Source of the DNA: Clostridiales bacterium
GTDB taxonomy: Bacteria; Bacillota; Clostridia; Christensenellales; Aristaeellaceae
Assembly: GCA_017569285.1 (NCBI GenBank)
Contig: CP069419.1
Location: forward strand, 62,001 to 126,000
Length of the DNA stretch: 64,000 nucleotides
Direction: 5' to 3'
Shown: positions 51,082 through 58,922 of the stretch, one piece after another
Position numbering within the stretch: the stretch's first letter is position 1
Layout of the letters: each line of letters begins with the position of its first letter
Position numbers and translations under genes: made by a program
The notes under the pieces: model-generated
What the model was told of the DNA's origin: nothing
Databases searched by the model: none
The model's input: only the letters and a program-made list of their open reading frames with translations

Positions 51082-52382
51082 TCAATGTACTGCCGCCTGC
51101 TTTCCTGCACCGTATCAAAACCCAGCTGGGAAATGAAACGGATGATTTCATCCGGGCGATGAATGAACCGGCCATTCGCGGAATCCGTTTCAATCCACTG
51201 AAGCCCTGCAAAGAAAACGTTAGATGGATGACCGGTGACCGGATTCCGTGGGAAGAAAACGGCTGGTATCTGTCTGAAAAAGAAACTCCCGGAATCACCA
51301 TCTGGCATGAAGCCGGAGCCTTTTATCTTCAGGATCCGGCAGCAATGCTTCCTGTAAAAGTACTCAACCCGCGCCCCGGTGAAAAAATACTCGATCTCTG
51401 CTCCGCTCCCGGCGGAAAAGCCACGCAAATCGGATGTGCCATGCACGGAAAAGGCCTTCTGGTATGCAACGAGGTTATTCCGAAAAGAGCGCTGATCCTG
51501 AGCCGGAATATCGAACGTCTTGGTATTACGAACACTGTTGTAACCGGCGCACGTCCTGAAATCCTTGCCTCACGCTGGAAGGGCTGTTTTGACGCTGTAC
51601 TTGCAGATGCTCCATGCTCCGGTGAAGGTATGTTCCGCCGGGATCCTGAGACCAGAATCGAATGGTCTTCTGAAAAGGCTTCCGGATGTGTTATACGGCA
51701 GCGGGAAATCCTGACATCCGCAGCTGAACTTGTCCGTCCCGGAGGCCGTCTCGTATATTCCACGTGCACTTTCAATCCTGACGAAAATGAGAACATGATC
51801 CAATGGTTCCTGAATACTCACAGTGATTGGGAAGCAGAACCTTTCCAGCTGCCCGGAGCCGACGGGAAAAACGGTTTTTTTACCTGTTATCCGCACCGGA
51901 CAAAAGGGGAAGGACAGTTCACCGCACTGCTGAAGAAAAAAGGAAACAGTGAATGCCCATTCATTCCCGATACGTCTCTGCCAAAGGCGGGTTCAAAAGA
52001 TGCAGTAAGGTTTGCTGATTCTTTTCCCGGTCTTCCCAATGCAACTCATATATTCGGTCATACACTGATTCATACGGAGTTCCTTCCGGATATCAAGGGA
52101 ATATCCGTTTACCGTATCGGACTGCATCTGGGTGAAATCCATGACAGCTACTTTATTCCTGATCACGCTTCCGCTTATATTGCTGCTTCTTCCATCCAGA
52201 AAAGCATTGTAGATCCGGAACACGCACTTCGTTATATGGCCGGTGAAACAGTTGACGGAAATGAATCCGGATGGACAGTTGTTACCTGCAACGGTATGCC
52301 GCTCGGCTGGGGAAAGGGAACCGGCGGGATCATCAAAAACCACTATCCGAAGGGGCTTCGCAACAACCTGCTTCAGCCATGA
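51078..52382 (+). CDS. RsmF/NOL1-type rRNA (cytosine-5)-methyltransferase
   Basis: 434 residues. The S-adenosylmethionine site is DLCSAPGGKATQI, and both catalytic cysteines of the m5C family are present: Cys180 in DAPCSGEGMF and Cys230 in YSTCTFNPDEN. The C-terminal ~130 residues look like the PUA-like RNA-binding extension of RsmF proteins. It methylates a cytosine in 16S or other rRNA; the position cannot be assigned. It overlaps the ATPase gene by 4 bp (ATGA). Confidence 0.92.
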   Translation: MINVLPPAFLHRIKTQLGNETDDFIRAMNEPAIRGIRFNPLKPCKENVRWMTGDRIPWEENGWYLSEKETPGITIWHEAGAFYLQDPAAMLPVKVLNPRPGEKILDLCSAPGGKATQIGCAMHGKGLLVCNEVIPKRALILSRNIERLGITNTVVTGARPEILASRWKGCFDAVLADAPCSGEGMFRRDPETRIEWSSEKASGCVIRQREILTSAAELVRPGGRLVYSTCTFNPDENENMIQWFLNTHSDWEAEPFQLPGADGKNGFFTCYPHRTKGEGQFTALLKKKGNSECPFIPDTSLPKAGSKDAVRFADSFPGLPNATHIFGHTLIHTEFLPDIKGISVYRIGLHLGEIHDSYFIPDHASAYIAASSIQKSIVDPEHALRYMAGETVDGNESGWTVVTCNGMPLGWGKGTGGIIKNHYPKGLRNNLLQP

Positions 52383-52406
52383 AGAATATGAAAGGGGATA
52401 AAGCCA

Positions 52407-53018
52407 ATGATCCGGAATATCGTGTTCGATATGGGAAACGTCCTGATTCGTTTCGATCCTTCGCTGTTCATTGAGCGCGAAGGGATCACCGATCCGGAAG
52501 ACCGCAGGCTGATTCTGGATGAACTTTTCAATTCTGTTGAATGGGCGCAGATGGACCGCGGAATTCTGGAGGAAAAAACAGCTGAACCGTTTATCCTGGA
52601 AAGATTTCCGGAAAGACTTCATCCCACCGTCAGCAATCTTCTCCATCACTGGGCCATTCCCGGCGATGAATTCACCGGAATGCGGGAACTGGTCGCCGAT
52701 CTGAAAAATGCCGGTTACGGGCTTTTTCTTCTGAGCAATGCCAGCACGGCCCAGCATCGTTACTGGCCGTTGTTTCCTGTCAGCCGTTATTTTGACGGCA
52801 AGCTGGTTTCCTGTGATGTAAAAGTTGTCAAACCCATGCGTGAAATCTACCAGATTTTTACAGACCGATTCCTCCTGGATCCGGAAGAATGCCTGTTCAT
52901 AGATGACGCACCTGCAAATGTTGCAGCCGCCATCACATGCGGATGGAACGGGATTGTTTTTCACCAGGATGCCGCCCAGCTGCGCAGAAAAATGCGTCAG
53001 TTCGGAATCCGGATATAA
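52407..53018 (+). CDS. HAD-superfamily hydrolase (subfamily IA)
   Basis: 203 residues. Motif I is FDMGNVLIRFDP (the second Asp of the usual DxD is Gly-Asn here as in the YihX-type group), motif II FLLSNAS, motif III lysine in VKVVKPMREIY and motif IV FIDDAPANVAAA. A small-molecule phosphatase is likely; the substrate is unknown. AAAGGGGATAAAGCC precedes the ATG. Confidence 0.9.
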   Translation: MIRNIVFDMGNVLIRFDPSLFIEREGITDPEDRRLILDELFNSVEWAQMDRGILEEKTAEPFILERFPERLHPTVSNLLHHWAIPGDEFTGMRELVADLKNAGYGLFLLSNASTAQHRYWPLFPVSRYFDGKLVSCDVKVVKPMREIYQIFTDRFLLDPEECLFIDDAPANVAAAITCGWNGIVFHQDAAQLRRKMRQFGIRI

Positions 53019-53076
53019 AAAACTGATCAGCATGCATAAATTCTGCAATATCCTGCAATATATTGTAAATCTTTAC

Positions 53077-53105
53077 TTGACAAGGCATATAAACAGCAGT
53101 AATAT
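53077..53105 (+). promoter_or_regulatory. rplM-rpsI promoter
   Basis: TTGACA and TAATAT separated by 17 bp; the leader to the rplM start is about 100 nt. Confidence 0.8.
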
Positions 53106-53111
53106 AAGGTT

Positions 53112-53214
53112 TGGTTTCAAAAGCTCCGCTAGCCCCGGTAGCTCTTGACTATAGCCGTTCATGCTGACCATCATGACCGGTAAGATTATCCACAATACTT
53201 GAGGAGGAATTGTC
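53112..53214 (+). promoter_or_regulatory. rplM leader, possible L13-binding structure
   Basis: The leader holds small inverted repeats (GCTA/TAGC around CCCCGG, and CATG/CATG with CCG/CGG). Firmicute L13 operons often carry an autoregulatory leader here. I cannot fold it confidently into the known consensus. Confidence 0.3.
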
Positions 53215-53646
53215 TTGAAGACGTTTATTCCGAAGACTGCCGACATTGACCGCAAATGGTATGTCGTTGATGCAGATGGAATGGTACTGGGCCGTCTGGC
53301 CAGCCAGGTTGCAAACATCCTGCGCGGCAAAAACAAGCCCATTTATACGCCCAATATGGATACCGGTGATTTTGTCATCATCGTAAATGCTTCCAAAGCG
53401 ATCCTGACCGGCAAAAAGCTGGATCAGAAAATCTATTATCATCACAGCGGATATGCCGGCGGCCTGAAAGAGACCAAATACCGGAAGTTGATGGCTGAAA
53501 AGCCTGAATTCGCTGTCCGTCGTGCCGTGGTCGGCATGCTGCCCAAGGGCCCCCTGGGCCGTCAGATGGCCAAGAAACTGAAAGTATATGCCGGAGCCGA
53601 ACATGACCAGGCTGCTCAAAAGCCTGAAGTGCTCGACCTGAAGTGA
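53215..53646 (+). CDS. rplM: 50S ribosomal protein L13
   Basis: 143 residues; typical segments [33 protein letters not shown] and [15 protein letters not shown]. Start is TTG with GGAGGAATTGTC upstream. It is cotranscribed with rpsI. Confidence 0.97.
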   Translation: MKTFIPKTADIDRKWYVVDADGMVLGRLASQVANILRGKNKPIYTPNMDTGDFVIIVNASKAILTGKKLDQKIYYHHSGYAGGLKETKYRKLMAEKPEFAVRRAVVGMLPKGPLGRQMAKKLKVYAGAEHDQAAQKPEVLDLK

Positions 53647-53667
53647 CGCGGAAAGGAGTAAAACAAA

Positions 53668-54057
53668 ATGGCTAAGGTAGAATACAATGCTGTAGGTCGC
53701 CGCAAGAAAGCCGTTGCCCGCGTTCGTCTGGTCGCCGGCGATGGAAAAATCGTTATCAACAAGCGTGATATCGACGATTATTTCGGACTTGAAACCCTGA
53801 AGATGACTGTTCGTCAGCCCCTGAATCTGACCAACATCGGAAACTTCGATGTGATGGTGAATGTTAAGGGCGGCGGACTGAGCGGACAGGCCGGTGCGAT
53901 CCGTCATGGCATCAGCCGTGCCCTGTGCAAGACTGATCCTGAGCTTCGCGGTACGCTGAAGAAGGCCGGCCTGCTGACCCGTGACCCGAGAATGAAGGAA
54001 CGGAAAAAGTACGGCCTCAAGGCTGCACGTCGTGCTCCGCAGTTCAGCAAGCGCTGA
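53668..54057 (+). CDS. rpsI: 30S ribosomal protein S9, 3' end overlapping a duplicated attachment-like sequence
   Basis: 129 residues, ending [12 protein letters not shown] as S9 should; that C-terminal tail reaches the P-site tRNA. AAAGGAG precedes the ATG. The last 50 bp of the gene form the left copy of a 54-bp direct repeat whose second copy lies 1506 bp downstream. The protein end is therefore probably supplied by an inserted element while the original end remains on the far side. Confidence 0.97.
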   Translation: MAKVEYNAVGRRKKAVARVRLVAGDGKIVINKRDIDDYFGLETLKMTVRQPLNLTNIGNFDVMVNVKGGGLSGQAGAIRHGISRALCKTDPELRGTLKKAGLLTRDPRMKERKKYGLKAARRAPQFSKR

Positions 54058-54061
54058 TCTC
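54008..54061 (+). repeat. left copy of rpsI 3'-end direct repeat (attL-like)
   Basis: It covers the last 50 bp of rpsI including its stop. The right copy at 55514-55567 differs at three of 54 positions. Confidence 0.88.
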
Positions 54062-54075
54062 GAGTCGAAATCATC

Positions 54076-54112
54076 AAAAAACCCTGGAACCTCAACGGTT
54101 TCAGGGTTTTTT
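54076..54112 (+). terminator. terminator behind rpsI (inside the island)
   Basis: Stem AAAACCCTG.AACC/GGTT.CAGGGTTTT with a T-run, 18 bp after the stop. Confidence 0.85.
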
Positions 54113-54613
54113 CATGCCAGGAAATCTTTGATGGTTTTTCATGGCGTTCCATGGTTTTCGACCGATTTTTTATAGTTAACGAGGGGCTAACCGCCGTTTT
54201 GTGGGCCTTTATAGTTAACAAATGGGCTAAATGAGGGAGAGCAAAAAGTGCGTTTTTCGAGGATTGAAGGGCGGCATGTCTCCTCCCCGAAAAGCGGTTT
54301 GATCCCTCTTTCCTTGCCTCTATCCAGACTACGATTTGAAATTGGTCCTTTTGGCCGAATCTGGCCGAAACAGACAGTTCCAATCCGGTTTTATCATCAT
54401 CCAGGACACCTGGCAGAAAGTTCTTCTGCCTGGCGTCTTTGTCTTCTCAGAAGAAAAGCCTCCATTACACAGCCCGGTTGTTGTACGAAACGGCAGCCGG
54501 GCTTAAGTTGTGATATCTTATATACTTGTATAATGGCTTTGATTGATTTATAATACATATAATCGCTTGCCTGCAGACTGTAAATGGAATACTGCTATTT
54601 AGAGAGGAAAACA
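54113..54613 (+). other. 500-bp noncoding stretch of the rpsI island with short direct repeats and hairpins
   Basis: I see no convincing gene. It holds two direct repeats TATAGTTAACGAGGGGCTAA (54171-54190) and TATAGTTAAC..ATGGGCTAA (54210-54230), one hairpin at about 54397-54432 (GGCAGAA/TTCTGCC), and another at about 54469-54505 (AGCCCGG/CCGGGCT). A TATAAT at 54529 with TTGTGA 15 bp upstream may drive the GNAT gene. A 101-codon frame inside it lacks a ribosome site. Confidence 0.6.
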
Positions 54614-55510
54614 ATGCTTATTAACGGAATAGAGTACGAACTGAAGCCCCTGGAAGAGGGTGACGAAGACCTTATAGAAGGCAAGGTCGGCGAATACGAT
54701 CACTCCGTGGCGCTGCCCGTTCCGGGAGCAGAGGAGGAAACGTTGTATTTCAAGATCACAGACGGCGACGGCAGGATAATCGCCGGATGCATACTGGCAA
54801 TAGACACGTGGAAGGTTGCCGATCTGGACATACTGTGGGTGGATGAAAAGTACCGCAGGAAGGGCCTGGGCTCCGCTCTTATCAAAGAAGCTGAGCGCAC
54901 TGCAAGAGAAAAGGGCTGTGATCTTATGACCCTTGGCACATTTGACTTTCAGGCAAGGCCGCTGTACGAGAAACACGGTTACAAGCTTTGCGGTGTGATA
55001 GAGGACTGGCCGAAGGGGCATTGCAATTATTCGCTGTCGAAGCGTCTGGATCTTCCTTCGAAGGAATATGTCCTGTCAAGGCCGGAAGAAATAATGGAGT
55101 GCGAGATCCATGCCGGAACTAAGGAAGACGGAGATGTCATCCTTAAAGGGCTGGGAGATTACAATGATGCCCAGTATCCAAGCGGGGACGATAACGACGA
55201 GCAGCTTGGGAGAAAGATCACCGATGAAAACGGGAACATAATCGCCGGGTATATCGCAGGCTACAGCCCATGGGGCAACGCATATGTCGATATCTGGATA
55301 GACGAACCGCACAGGAATAAGGGACTCGGCGAATACTTCCTTAAAAAGGCCGAACAGGACACGAAGGAGAAGGGCGCATTGTTCATGCTGCTCGGTACGT
55401 TCGACTGGCAGAGAGACTACTTCGTAAAGCACGGGTACAAGATCTGCACCAGAACAGAGGACGATCCGAAGGGACACAGCTACAGCATACTGACTAAGGA
55501 CCTTTATTAG
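54614..55510 (+). CDS. protein with two tandem GNAT acetyltransferase domains, likely acquired
   Basis: 298 residues. Two GNAT halves each show strand-loop-helix with an acetyl-CoA loop: YRRKGLGSALIKEAE (80-94) and HRNKGLGEYFLKKAEQD (~231-247). Each is followed by a LGTFDxQ...KHGYK ending (LGTFDFQARPLYEKHGYK and LGTFDWQRDYFVKHGYK). The halves are similar to each other, indicating internal duplication. AGAGAGGAAAACA precedes the ATG. ATA codons are common here and scarce in neighbouring genes, and the gene lies between the duplicated rpsI ends, both signs of transfer. The substrate is unknown: amino-group of a drug, peptide or tRNA-bound amino acid are all possible. Confidence 0.88.
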   Translation: MLINGIEYELKPLEEGDEDLIEGKVGEYDHSVALPVPGAEEETLYFKITDGDGRIIAGCILAIDTWKVADLDILWVDEKYRRKGLGSALIKEAERTAREKGCDLMTLGTFDFQARPLYEKHGYKLCGVIEDWPKGHCNYSLSKRLDLPSKEYVLSRPEEIMECEIHAGTKEDGDVILKGLGDYNDAQYPSGDDNDEQLGRKITDENGNIIAGYIAGYSPWGNAYVDIWIDEPHRNKGLGEYFLKKAEQDTKEKGALFMLLGTFDWQRDYFVKHGYKICTRTEDDPKGHSYSILTKDLY

Positions 55511-55513
55511 GGC

Positions 55514-55567
55514 AGTACGGCCTCAAGGCTGCGCGTCGTGCTCCCCAGTTCAGCAAGCGCTGATTTC
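55514..55567 (+). repeat. right copy of rpsI 3'-end direct repeat (attR-like)
   Basis: Encodes the same S9 tail out of context ([15 protein letters not shown] then stop) and lies 4 bp after the GNAT stop codon. A host-like terminator follows at once, as would be expected behind the original rpsI. Confidence 0.88.
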
Positions 55568-55578
55568 AGAATCCCGTT

Positions 55579-55607
55579 CTCCGGAATCAATCGATTCCGG
55601 AGTTTTT
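55579..55607 (+). terminator. terminator after the right rpsI repeat (probably the ancestral rpsI terminator)
   Basis: Perfect 10-bp stem CTCCGGAATC/GATTCCGGAG with loop AATC and TTTTT. Confidence 0.9.
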
Positions 55608-55613
55608 ATTTGC

Positions 55614-55642
55614 TTGATTTCATCCGGAAAATCCTGTATACT
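55614..55642 (+). promoter_or_regulatory. queT promoter
   Basis: TTGATT and TATACT separated by 17 bp, ahead of the riboswitch. Confidence 0.7.
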
Positions 55643-55661
55643 GCCATTTGCGCTTATGCGT

Positions 55662-55704
55662 GGTGAGTTCGAGACCTTCCTCACCTAAAACAAAACTAAA
55701 GGAG
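55662..55704 (+). ncRNA. preQ1-I riboswitch
   Basis: P1 stem GGTGAG/CTCACC encloses loop TTCGAGACCTTC, followed by the A-rich tail AAAACAAAACTAAAGGAG. The CCTT of the loop can pair with AAGG of the tail, forming the H-type pseudoknot of class I preQ1 aptamers and hiding the ribosome site of queT. This is a translational switch: high preQ1 should shut off the transporter. The downstream gene agrees. Confidence 0.85.
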
Positions 55705-55713
55705 AATTGAAAC

Positions 55714-56211
55714 ATGAAAAAGAGTTCCACCCAGTTCGTTGTCTATGGCGGTCTGATTGCCGCACTGTATGTGGTATTAACCCTGGTTTCACAATTGTTC
55801 GGTCTCGCTAGCGGTGTGATTCAGGTCCGTCTTTCCGAATCCCTGTGTATGCTGCCCTGCCTTACATCAGCCGCTGTTCCGGGTCTCAGTATCGGATGCC
55901 TGATTGCCAATTTCATTATGGGAAGTCCCTGGCAGGACGTTGTCTTTGGAACACTCGCAACCGTAATCGGAGCTGTCGGAACATGGATGATGCGAAAAAA
56001 GGCCCCGCAGTGGTCCTGGATCCCGCCGGTTCTCAGCAATGCGATTATTGTTCCGATCGTGCTGATCTATGCTTATCATGTACCGGATGCATGGTGGTTC
56101 CTGGTACTGACAGTCGGGGCCGGTGAGCTGATCGCATGCGGACTGATCGGAATATATGTTTATCCTGTCGCACAAAAAGCCCTTGGTATTCAAAAGGTTC
56201 AACCACAATGA
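55714..56211 (+). CDS. queT: QueT-family queuosine-precursor transporter (ECF S component)
   Basis: 165 residues with about five membrane helices. The sequence (GGLIAALYVVLTLVSQ, RLSESLCMLPCLTSAAVPGL, GCLIANFIMGSPWQDVVFGT) matches the QueT family. Such S components use a shared ECF energising module encoded elsewhere to import preQ1 or a related queuine precursor for tRNA modification. It is preceded by a preQ1-I riboswitch and followed by a terminator, so it is a single-gene unit. Confidence 0.92.
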   Translation: MKKSSTQFVVYGGLIAALYVVLTLVSQLFGLASGVIQVRLSESLCMLPCLTSAAVPGLSIGCLIANFIMGSPWQDVVFGTLATVIGAVGTWMMRKKAPQWSWIPPVLSNAIIVPIVLIYAYHVPDAWWFLVLTVGAGELIACGLIGIYVYPVAQKALGIQKVQPQ

Positions 56212-56214
56212 TAA

Positions 56215-56252
56215 GAGTTTGCCGGATAAAAAAACCGGCAAACTCTTGATTT
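56215..56252 (+). terminator. queT terminator
   Basis: Stem GAGTTTGCCGG/CCGGCAAACTC with an A-rich loop and TTGATTTT tail. Confidence 0.88.
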
Positions 56253-56279
56253 TGGACTGTTCTGGTGTTAATATCATTA

Positions 56280-56307
56280 TGTTGTATTGAAACATTATAA
56301 TACAACA
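56280..56307 (+). promoter_or_regulatory. gntR operator and -10 region
   Basis: Inverted repeat TGTTGTATT...AATACAACA covers TATAAT at 56296-56301. A GntR-type regulator bound here would block its own transcription. Confidence 0.6.
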
Positions 56308-56323
56308 GAAAGAGGCATAGCAT

Positions 56324-57034
56324 TTGAGCAAGCTCCTGAACGTCAGTTCCAGTCCGCTCTATCATCAACTGAAACAACGGATTGCCGAAGATATTGAAAA
56401 AGGAAATTATCCCGTCGGCAGCCGCATTCCTCCCGAGCATGAGCTGGAAAACATTTACCAGGTCAGCCGGGTAACTGTACGCCGGGCCCTGGCTGAGCTG
56501 ACGGCAGACGGAATGCTGGAACGCAAGCAGGGAAAAGGCACTTTTGTGTCTGAACCGGTACTGAGCCGCGATATGAAAAGTATCCACAGTTTTCATGATT
56601 CCTGCCGGAAAAGCGGCAAACGGGCCGGGACACGCGTAATCCGGATTACGGAAAAGCCAGCAGACTCCGCCGATTGTGAAGAGCTGGGCCTTTCACCCGG
56701 GGAGCATGTTATTGAAACCATCCGCGTCTGGCGTGCAGACGGAATTCCAGTCGCACTTGAAACCAACCATTTCCCAATGACCTATGCCTATCTTGAAAAT
56801 GAAAACCTGAACGGCAGCCTATATCAGGTCCTGCGGCAGTACGGTATTGAACCGGATCAGGCAACCCACGAAATATCCCTGGTTTTCGCAGATGATACCG
56901 ATGCTTCACTGCTTGACATCCGAGCCGGAGACCCATTGATCCGACTGAGGGAAGTTGTGTATGACCAGAAGGGAAGACCTCTCCACAACAGTATCCAGCT
57001 GATATGCGGCGACCGTTACATTACCTATATCTGA
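56324..57034 (+). CDS. GntR-family (HutC subfamily) transcriptional regulator
   Basis: 236 residues. Winged helix-turn-helix at about 10-75 (YPVGSRIPPEHELENIYQVS, VTVRRALAEL, GKGTFVSEP) and a UTRA ligand-binding domain from about 90 to 230. HutC-type regulators sense sugars, amino acids or their phosphates. Start is TTG with AGAAAGAGG upstream, moderate spacing. The palindrome over the -10 suggests autoregulation; no obvious target operon besides itself and the following two genes. Confidence 0.9.
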   Translation: MSKLLNVSSSPLYHQLKQRIAEDIEKGNYPVGSRIPPEHELENIYQVSRVTVRRALAELTADGMLERKQGKGTFVSEPVLSRDMKSIHSFHDSCRKSGKRAGTRVIRITEKPADSADCEELGLSPGEHVIETIRVWRADGIPVALETNHFPMTYAYLENENLNGSLYQVLRQYGIEPDQATHEISLVFADDTDASLLDIRAGDPLIRLREVVYDQKGRPLHNSIQLICGDRYITYI

Positions 57035-57055
57035 TATTGATAAAGGAGACTGAAT

Positions 57056-57556
57056 ATGGCAGATACCAAGCTTTCTGTAAACCCTGATATTCCGGTATCC
57101 GGTCCGGAAGGAAACCTGTCTGTTCCCGAACAGGCGAAAGCTGAAAACGGGGCCCAGAAATTCTGGAACGGCGCCCTGAAACTGGTAAAAGGGGAAAACA
57201 CTGCCAAGCTCATCGAGGATTTTACCGCTGAAATGACCCTGGTGGCTGAAGGCCTCTGCGAAGACCAGTCCAAACTCCGTCGCGAAGTAGACAAAATGAT
57301 TACCGATGAAGACCGTCATATCCAGAAGGTTGAAAGCAAAATTGACCTGGTTGAAAAAACAGTTGATGAAGAGAAAAATGCTGTTGACCAGACCATTACC
57401 GAGCTTCGAAACCGGATTGCAGTCCTGGAAAAAAAAACAAGTAAAGAATCTTCAAAAATCAAAAACAGCCGAAGCATCGTACGCGACCTGACCTGGCTTG
57501 TCGGAATCGCCGCCGGGGCCTGGGTCCTTGTTACCATTATCCAAAAATTCTTCTGA
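57056..57556 (+). CDS. coiled-coil protein with C-terminal membrane anchor, unknown
   Basis: 166 residues: a flexible N-terminal 30, a helical region with heptad pattern (about 60-140, for example KVESKIDLVEKTVDEEKNAV) and a C-terminal membrane helix (about 145-162: WLVGIAAGAWVLVTII). This is a tail-anchored layout. I do not recognise a family. AAAGGAG precedes the ATG. It lies 21 bp after gntR and 14 bp before another unknown membrane protein, so the pair may be controlled by gntR. Confidence 0.7.
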   Translation: MADTKLSVNPDIPVSGPEGNLSVPEQAKAENGAQKFWNGALKLVKGENTAKLIEDFTAEMTLVAEGLCEDQSKLRREVDKMITDEDRHIQKVESKIDLVEKTVDEEKNAVDQTITELRNRIAVLEKKTSKESSKIKNSRSIVRDLTWLVGIAAGAWVLVTIIQKFF

Positions 57557-57570
57557 AAAGGATTATCCCA

Positions 57571-58101
57571 ATGAAGACATATGAAGAAATCGTCCATGAA
57601 TATCGAAAACGCCAACATGATACGGTTGTTGACACAATTGCCACCGGCCTGACCTATGTCGACAAAATCGCCGTGGATACCGGCCTGCTGGAAGAAACCG
57701 GCCTGCTGGCAGAACTGAGCAGCAGCATCGGAGGCGTCCTGCCTTTTGTGATTATTTCCGCTACAGAAGGCACCAAGGTCCTGCTGGGGAAAAAACCGGG
57801 TAAAACCGGCCTGAAAGACGGTATGTTCCGAATGGTTAAAACCGGTACTGCAATCGGAATCGGTACTGTGGTTACAGGCGCAACCGGCTTATGGGCGGCC
57901 ATTCCCGTTACCATGGGCGTCCGTGCACTATTTGACCAGTACCGCAGCAAAGCGCTGACCGGCCACCGGGTTCAAAGCCGTATAGCGCGCCTGAAGGAAC
58001 TGAACCAGTTCATCCGTCAGGGCCATCCGAAGGAAGAAGAGGAAAAGGTTGTCCTTGTTGAAGATAATGACGGGTTTTCAGTATCCGGTTATGTTGAGTA
58101 A
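57571..58101 (+). CDS. unknown protein with glycine-rich membrane segments
   Basis: 176 residues. The middle has two hydrophobic, Gly/Thr/Val-rich stretches (about 50-65 and 90-120: GTAIGIGTVVTGATGLWAAIPV) that may span or associate with membrane. Basic and acidic helices flank them. No family is recognised. GAAAAGGATTATCCC precedes the ATG. It is likely cotranscribed with the coiled-coil gene upstream and dapF downstream. Confidence 0.7.
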   Translation: MKTYEEIVHEYRKRQHDTVVDTIATGLTYVDKIAVDTGLLEETGLLAELSSSIGGVLPFVIISATEGTKVLLGKKPGKTGLKDGMFRMVKTGTAIGIGTVVTGATGLWAAIPVTMGVRALFDQYRSKALTGHRVQSRIARLKELNQFIRQGHPKEEEEKVVLVEDNDGFSVSGYVE

Positions 58102-58118
58102 AAAGGACGGATTGTGAA

Positions 58119-58910
58119 ATGAGATTTACCAAAATGCAGGGGCTCGGCAATGATTACGTATATATAAACTGTTTTGAAGAAAAGGTACAGGATCCTTCCG
58201 CCCTTTCCATTCGGGTGAGTAATCGTCACTTTGGAATCGGAAGTGACGGCCTGGTCCTGATCAAACCATGTGAAACCGCTGATTTTGAAATGAAAATGTA
58301 CAACGCTGACGGGAGCGAAGCGGAGATGTGCGGAAATGCTTCGCGCTGTATCGGAAAATACGTGTATGACCGCGGCCTGTGCCGCAAAACAGAAATCACC
58401 CTGAAAACCGGCGCCGGTATCAAACGCCTGATCATCCGGGATGAAAACGGAAAAGCCGCATCCGTACGGGTTGATATGGGCCGGCCTGAAATCGGTCCGA
58501 TGAATGAAATGCTTTCCGTCTGCGGAAAAACCTATTCATTTACCCGGGTCAGTATGGGAAATCCCCATGCAGTTATATTTGTTGATGATGCAGACCATTT
58601 CGATGTGCATACCATCGGAAAGATGATTGAATGTCATCCGCTGTTTCCGAACCGTACCAATGTGGAATTCGCCACTGTGATTGATCCCGGTTGTGTCCGG
58701 ATGCGTGTCTGGGAGCGGGGGAGCGGTGAAACACTGGCATGCGGGACCGGCGCATGCGCAACACTGGCCGCTGCGGCTATCAGTGGACGGACCGAAAAAA
58801 AGGCCGTTCTGAAACTGAACGGCGGGAATCTTCTGATTGAATGGAAAGACGGAATTGTATACCAGGAAGGCCCGGCTGAATTTGTATTTGACGGAGAGCT
58901 TCCTGATTAA
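58119..58910 (+). CDS. dapF: diaminopimelate epimerase
   Basis: 263 residues; interconverts LL- and meso-diaminopimelate for lysine and peptidoglycan synthesis. The two catalytic cysteines are in EMCGNASRC (Cys71) and LACGTGACA (about 208), at the expected places. GLGNDYVYIN and GIGSDGLVLI are standard. The next gene is convergent, 12 bp away. Confidence 0.95.
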   Translation: MRFTKMQGLGNDYVYINCFEEKVQDPSALSIRVSNRHFGIGSDGLVLIKPCETADFEMKMYNADGSEAEMCGNASRCIGKYVYDRGLCRKTEITLKTGAGIKRLIIRDENGKAASVRVDMGRPEIGPMNEMLSVCGKTYSFTRVSMGNPHAVIFVDDADHFDVHTIGKMIECHPLFPNRTNVEFATVIDPGCVRMRVWERGSGETLACGTGACATLAAAAISGRTEKKAVLKLNGGNLLIEWKDGIVYQEGPAEFVFDGELPD

Positions 58911-58922
58911 TCCACAAAACCC

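Noticed and set aside
54248-54553. A 101-codon frame in the rpsI island
   Set aside because: No ribosome site, poor composition and overlap with hairpins; treated as noncoding.
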